Part shown: positions 60,253-64,000 of the stretch, one piece after another
Numbering within the stretch: the first letter of the stretch is position 1
How the letters are laid out: every line of letters starts with the position of its first letter
Assembly (NCBI GenBank): GCA_028228615.1
Contig: JAOJBS010000005.1
Span: forward strand, 1-64,000
DNA: 64,000 bases
Reading direction: 5' to 3'
From: UBA4421 sp028228615
GTDB taxonomy: Bacteria > Pseudomonadota > Gammaproteobacteria > Pseudomonadales > Azotimanducaceae
Translations under genes and position numbers: made by a program
The notes under the pieces: model-generated
Seen by the model: only the letters and a program-made list of their open reading frames with translations
Told to the model about the DNA's origin: nothing
Database searches by the model: none

Positions 60253-61959
60253 CTAAGGCAAAGCCTCTATGTACTCCACCATCAGCTGCAATGTTCGTGC
60301 ACCGGCATAGTCGTTGACTGCCAATTTGTACACCATGAGCACGTTGGCTGGGCTGCCACTGAGCATGGGCTGGGAGAAAGCGATGCAATCAATCACTCGC
60401 TCGCCGTGTTTGACCACAAGCTTCAAGTGGGTGTCTCCCACTACACGCTGGCTAATCAGTGCGAATTCGCCAGAAAAAAGCGGTTCAGCAAAACCGCTGC
60501 CCCAAGGTCCCGCACCGGCTAAAAGCTCAACGGTCTGTAAATTGAGGTCGTCACCCGTCAGCGAACCATCGGTAAGCAAGCTGGCGCTGAGCATGTCTTC
60601 GGTGACCACCTGAGCTACCGCTTTGTCAAAAACCTTATGAAAACGCGGTAGGTGAACTCTTTTAATACTCAGACCCGCGGCCATGGCGTGGCCACCAAAC
60701 TTGATCAGCAAGCCGGGATAACGCGTGGCAATGCTGTCTAACACGTCGCGGATATTTACCCCATCAATGCTTCGCGCAGAGCCTTTTAGCTCATCCGGCG
60801 ATGCGCCACCGGCATCTGCAAAAACTATGGCGGGACGATGAAATTTCTCCCTCAACCTGCCGGCAACAATGCCCACCACCCCCTGGTGAAAACTCTCGTG
60901 ATAAACCGACAACCCGGTTGTCTGCTCGCCAACCTTAAACTGCGAAACAATAAGTTCCGCATCGGCCACCATATCCTGCTGTAGGTGTCGCCGAGTTTGG
61001 TTCAAAACGTCTAGGCTGCCTGCCAGTTGTTTAGCTTCAGTTTCATCTTGGGTCATCAAACACCGGATACCCACACTCATATCTTCCAAGCGCCCTGCGG
61101 CGTTAAGGCGAGGGCCTATGGCAAAGCCAAGGTCTTGGGCGGAGATGCTCGTCAAATCGCGCTTACCCACCTGGGCCAATGCTTTTATGCCGGGACGCGT
61201 GAGACCGCGCTGCATGCGCAGCAAACCGTTGTGCACTAAAACCCTGTTGTTGCGGTCTAGGGGCACGACGTCTGCGACTGTGCCTAATGCCACCAAATCT
61301 AGGTACTGGGCTAAATTCGGTTCCTCGCGCTGGGTCTGCGTGAACCAATCCCGGGCGCGTAACTCCTGTCTTAACCAACTCAACACGTAGTAAGCCACCC
61401 CCACTCCGGCCATGGATTTGCTCGGAAAACCAGAATCATTGAGGTTGGGATTCACTAGAGCTAGGGCATCGGGCAGCTGCTCGCCAGGCAAGTGGTGGTC
61501 TGTAATGATCACATCTATGTTTGCAGCATTAGCCTCAGCGACGCCAGCAATACTGGCCACGCCGTTATCCACTGTCATGATTAGGTCAGGGTGTTTGGTT
61601 TGCGCCAATTGCACAATTTCAGGGGACAAGCCATAACCAAAATCAAAACGGTTAGGTACTAAAAAGTCCACGTGCTCGGCGCCAAAGGACTTCAGCGCCA
61701 ACATACACAGGGCAACCGATGTGGCGCCGTCTGCGTCGAAATCGCCAACGATGAGTATTTTTTCTTGCTTTTGCACCGCGTCAGCAAGGCGCATAGCGGC
61801 CTTACCAATATCTGGTAGTTGCTCTGGTGACAACAGCGTACTCAGCTTACGATCCATTTCTGCAACATTGCTGATACCACGCGCGGCATAGATTCTGTCC
61901 AGCAACGGATGCTCTACACCAACCCCCGCCGGGGGCACTTTTCTGACCAAAATCTGCAT
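60253..61959 (-). CDS. recJ: Single-stranded-DNA-specific exonuclease RecJ
   Basis: 5'-3' exonuclease of the RecFOR and mismatch-repair pathways. 568 residues from the ATG at 61959 (MQILVRKVPPAGVGVEHPLL). DHH-family metal motifs: VGDFDADGATSVAL, TVDNGVAS, ITDHHLPG. DHHA1 domain: FGGHAMAAGLSI. OB-fold region near the C-terminus (LISQRVVGDTHLKLVVKHGE). It follows hom by 13 bp and precedes prfB-lysS, the usual recJ-prfB-lysS order. Confidence 0.96.
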   Translation of the reverse strand: MQILVRKVPPAGVGVEHPLLDRIYAARGISNVAEMDRKLSTLLSPEQLPDIGKAAMRLADAVQKQEKILIVGDFDADGATSVALCMLALKSFGAEHVDFLVPNRFDFGYGLSPEIVQLAQTKHPDLIMTVDNGVASIAGVAEANAANIDVIITDHHLPGEQLPDALALVNPNLNDSGFPSKSMAGVGVAYYVLSWLRQELRARDWFTQTQREEPNLAQYLDLVALGTVADVVPLDRNNRVLVHNGLLRMQRGLTRPGIKALAQVGKRDLTSISAQDLGFAIGPRLNAAGRLEDMSVGIRCLMTQDETEAKQLAGSLDVLNQTRRHLQQDMVADAELIVSQFKVGEQTTGLSVYHESFHQGVVGIVAGRLREKFHRPAIVFADAGGASPDELKGSARSIDGVNIRDVLDSIATRYPGLLIKFGGHAMAAGLSIKRVHLPRFHKVFDKAVAQVVTEDMLSASLLTDGSLTGDDLNLQTVELLAGAGPWGSGFAEPLFSGEFALISQRVVGDTHLKLVVKHGERVIDCIAFSQPMLSGSPANVLMVYKLAVNDYAGARTLQLMVEYIEALP

Positions 61960-61972
61960 AGTGGCCTCAGGC

Positions 61973-63301
61973 TTAATGAGTGGGCGCAACTCGTATGCGG
62001 GTAATCTCGCCTACTACAGTGTCAAGTGCCGAGAGTTCTTTTAGCGCGGCATTGACCACCGACTCAACCACCCTATTTGTCATGATCACGATGGAAACTG
62101 AAGCATCGCTTGCAGGTTGTTCTTTTTGAATCACCGCCTCAATACTGATGCTATGGGCTGATAAAGCACTCGCGACCTGAGCAAAAACGCCGGGACGATC
62201 AACCGTGGGGATACGTAGGTAGCAGGCACTGGCGATATCGTCCATTGCAACACGCCTTATTGCCGGTGCGGGGCCTGCTTTAGGTTTGTCTTGATTTTCG
62301 TCTTGGTTTTGGTTTTGGTTTTGGCGCTGAGCTGCTGCGCCAGACTGACCCGCGATAGCTGAGCCAAGTGAGAGGACATCGGCCAAAACCGCTGAGGCGG
62401 TCGCCGCCCCCCCAGCACCCGGGCCACTAAAGAGTGTTTCACCCGCGCCATCGCTGACCACCTGAACCGCATTCATAACACCATTAACACTGGCTAACAG
62501 AGCCGACTCAGGCACCAGTGCAGGATGGACACGGGTTTCTAAGCCAGCGTCAGAATGCACTGCAATGCCTAGGTGCTTAATTTTAAAACCGAGTTCTTTC
62601 GCATATTGAATGTCTTCGGCTGCGATTTGGGTAATACCTTCGACGTAAAGGGCCGAAAAATCATATGAGGTACCAAAACCTAGGGCCGCCAAAATGGTCA
62701 GTTTATGAGCTGCATCGGTACCCTCTATATCAAAAGCAGGGTCCGCCTCGGCGTAACCTAGCGCCTGGGCTTGAGCCAACACCTCTTCGAATGCGAGCCC
62801 TTCCTCTTCCATAACGGTGAGCATGTAGTTACAGGTGCCGTTAATAATGCCGTAGATGGCGTCTATTCGATTAGCCGCCAGGCCTTGATGCAACGACTGA
62901 ATAATTGGAATAGCGCCGGCGACAGCGGCCTCAAAACGCAGAGGCACATTGCCCCCTGCCAACAGTTGATCACCATGTGCGGCAATTACGGCTTTATTGG
63001 CGGTCACCACCGATTTGTCTGCTGCAAGCGCACTTTCAATGAGATCTTTGGCTAAACCTTCACCACCAATCAATTCCAAAATCACGTCCACTTCAGGGTC
63101 AGCAACTAGGTCGTGTACATCTGTGCTAAATACCGCGCCCAGTAAATCCATATCTGGCTTAGCGCTGCGGCTAGCAATACGCTGCACAACAAGCTCAATG
63201 CCGGTGCGACTGGTCATCAGGGCACCATTGGTTTTAATGAGGTGTAATACGCCCTGAGCCACGGTACCAAGTCCTGCAATACCTATTCGAAGTTTGTTCA
63301 C
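61973..63301 (-). CDS. hom: Homoserine dehydrogenase with Asn/Gln-rich linker, GTG start
   Basis: NAD(P)H-dependent reduction of aspartate semialdehyde to homoserine, the branch point to threonine and methionine. GTG at 63301 gives MNKLRIGIAGLGTVAQGVLH (442 residues). Rossmann motif GLGTVAQG, TANKAVIAAHGDQLLAGG, GIINGTCNYMLT, GYAEADPAFDIEGTDAAHKL, C-terminal ACT domain (IPTVDRPGVFAQVASALSAH). Between catalytic and ACT domains is a low-complexity run QRQNQNQNQDENQDKPKAG, part of which is encoded by a 6-bp repeat. The neighbour dsbC matches Pseudomonas, but thrC does not follow. Confidence 0.95.
   Translation of the reverse strand: MNKLRIGIAGLGTVAQGVLHLIKTNGALMTSRTGIELVVQRIASRSAKPDMDLLGAVFSTDVHDLVADPEVDVILELIGGEGLAKDLIESALAADKSVVTANKAVIAAHGDQLLAGGNVPLRFEAAVAGAIPIIQSLHQGLAANRIDAIYGIINGTCNYMLTVMEEEGLAFEEVLAQAQALGYAEADPAFDIEGTDAAHKLTILAALGFGTSYDFSALYVEGITQIAAEDIQYAKELGFKIKHLGIAVHSDAGLETRVHPALVPESALLASVNGVMNAVQVVSDGAGETLFSGPGAGGAATASAVLADVLSLGSAIAGQSGAAAQRQNQNQNQDENQDKPKAGPAPAIRRVAMDDIASACYLRIPTVDRPGVFAQVASALSAHSISIEAVIQKEQPASDASVSIVIMTNRVVESVVNAALKELSALDTVVGEITRIRVAPTH
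62303..62324. repeat. Hexanucleotide microsatellite inside hom
   Basis: TTGGTT repeated 3.7 times on the plus strand (AACCAA on the coding strand), encoding the Asn-Gln repeats in the linker before the ACT domain of homoserine dehydrogenase. Because the unit is 6 bp, slippage would change length without shifting frame. Confidence 0.85.
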
Positions 63302-63467
63302 TAATTTTTTCCGAAGTTTGTAATCAGATCTGCTATCGCACACTGTGCTAGCAGACGTTTATTGCTGTAAATTTTTGCGACTATTTCGCTATAACCGAGC
63401 AATAGCCGAGCTATAACCGGGCCACTACCGTTCTACCCCTACTGTGCTCTCAAGTGCTGTTCAAGTA

Positions 63468-64000
63468 CTACTGCTGTAGCCGTGCCAGCAAGTCTGGGGC
63501 TGGTACATAACCGGGCAGCAAACGCCCGTCTGATGTAACAATAGCCGGCGTACCGCTCACGCCGATCATTCGCCCTAACTGAAACTGCTCCACCACTGGG
63601 TCAGCACATGTGTCAGCGTCCACTTCCAAACCTAATTTAGCCTTGGTTAACGCCCGCTTGCGGTCCGTAGAGCACCATACATTGGACATTTTTTTATGGG
63701 TCTCGCCATCTAGGCCCGTGCGCGGGTAGGCCAGATAGCGCACTTCAATGCCCAGCTCAGAATAATCTGCGATCTCGGCGTGCAACTTTCTACAATAACC
63801 GCAATCTACGTCAGTAAAAATATGGATGTAATCTACGGTCTTGCCCTTGGCTGGGAAAATAAGCATATCTTTGCTTGCAACTTGGGCCATTAACTCAACG
63901 CGCTCGCTACTGCGGCGCTGCTCAGAAAGGCTGACCAACTCCTCGCCCATTGCGAACAATTCGCCTGCGAACAGGTGCTTGCCATCTTGGGTAGCATACA
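63468..64000 (-). CDS. dsbC: Thiol:disulfide interchange protein DsbC, partial
   Basis: C-terminal ~177 residues of the periplasmic disulfide isomerase; the N-terminus with its signal peptide lies beyond the right edge. The frame continues upstream of the first internal start as YATQDGKHLFAGELFAMGEE, typical of DsbC. The thioredoxin-fold active site is TDVDCGYCRKLHAEI (CGYC). VEVRYLAYPRTGLDGE-like sequence, a second Cys pair (WCSTDRKRAL; ADTCADPV) and the cis-proline loop (GVSGTPAIVTSDG) are all present. Upstream of hom with a 166-bp gap. Confidence 0.94.
   Translation of the reverse strand, partial: YATQDGKHLFAGELFAMGEELVSLSEQRRSSERVELMAQVASKDMLIFPAKGKTVDYIHIFTDVDCGYCRKLHAEIADYSELGIEVRYLAYPRTGLDGETHKKMSNVWCSTDRKRALTKAKLGLEVDADTCADPVVEQFQLGRMIGVSGTPAIVTSDGRLLPGYVPAPDLLARLQQ

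Overview
This 64 kb window is a chromosome segment from a gammaproteobacterium, probably a marine relative of the Pseudomonas/Cellvibrio side of the class. That placement is inferred from gene content and order: map-glnD-dapC-dapD-dapE, rseC-mucD-lepA-lepB-rnc-era-recO, dsbC-hom, rsmJ...tsaB-adk and rlmD-relA. It is coding-dense, most genes lie on the minus strand in long operons, and no rRNA or tRNA gene was seen.

Layout. (1) 1-20.9 kb, minus strand, one nearly continuous housekeeping block read from right to left: rpsB-tsf-pyrH-frr-uppS-cdsA-rseP-bamA-skp-lpxD-fabZ-lpxA-lpxB-rnhB-dnaE-tilS-pyrG-kdsA. It covers translation, lipid A and envelope assembly, replication and CTP supply. (2) 21.1-34.7 kb, plus strand: map, glnD, the lysine/peptidoglycan genes dapC-dapD-dapE, three type II secretion genes (gspN, gspC, gspD) and plsB. 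(3) 34.8-38.5 kb: rsmJ, then a small accessory island, then tsaB. The island holds a second, diverged tsaB 3' end, an internally deleted IS3-like element with intact inverted ends, a microcin-like peptide gene with a double-glycine-type leader, a 96-residue membrane protein that may be its immunity protein, and the dead C-terminal end of a peptide-exporting ABC transporter. (4) 38.5-51.7 kb: moeA (plus), then on the minus strand adk, relA, rlmD, recO, era, rnc, lepB, lepA, a 52-residue membrane protein, a MucD/DegP protease and rseC. (5) 52.0-64.0 kb: nadB, ygfX-like/sdhE, ygfZ, a 3-hydroxyisobutyryl-CoA hydrolase-like gene, ung, lysS, prfB (with the programmed +1 frameshift), recJ, hom and dsbC.

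The most interesting region is the 35.5-37.8 kb island. The microcin-like gene has a good ribosome binding site and the leader pattern expected for export by a peptidase-containing ABC transporter. A fragment of just such a transporter, with a ruined Walker B glutamate, lies 0.6 kb away. The two tsaB 3' ends lie in direct orientation at the two sides, as if an element had integrated at, or recombined with, the end of tsaB.

Several genes normally found inside these conserved operons are absent from their usual slots: accA (dnaE/tilS), dxr (cdsA/rseP), rpoE-rseA-rseB (nadB/rseC) and possibly thrC (hom/recJ). Some essential proteins also depart from family consensus: RelA has no Cys-containing zinc-finger region, RNase HII has GLG in place of GRG, LpxA has Pro where E. 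coli has His160, and Era has SKVD in place of NKxD.
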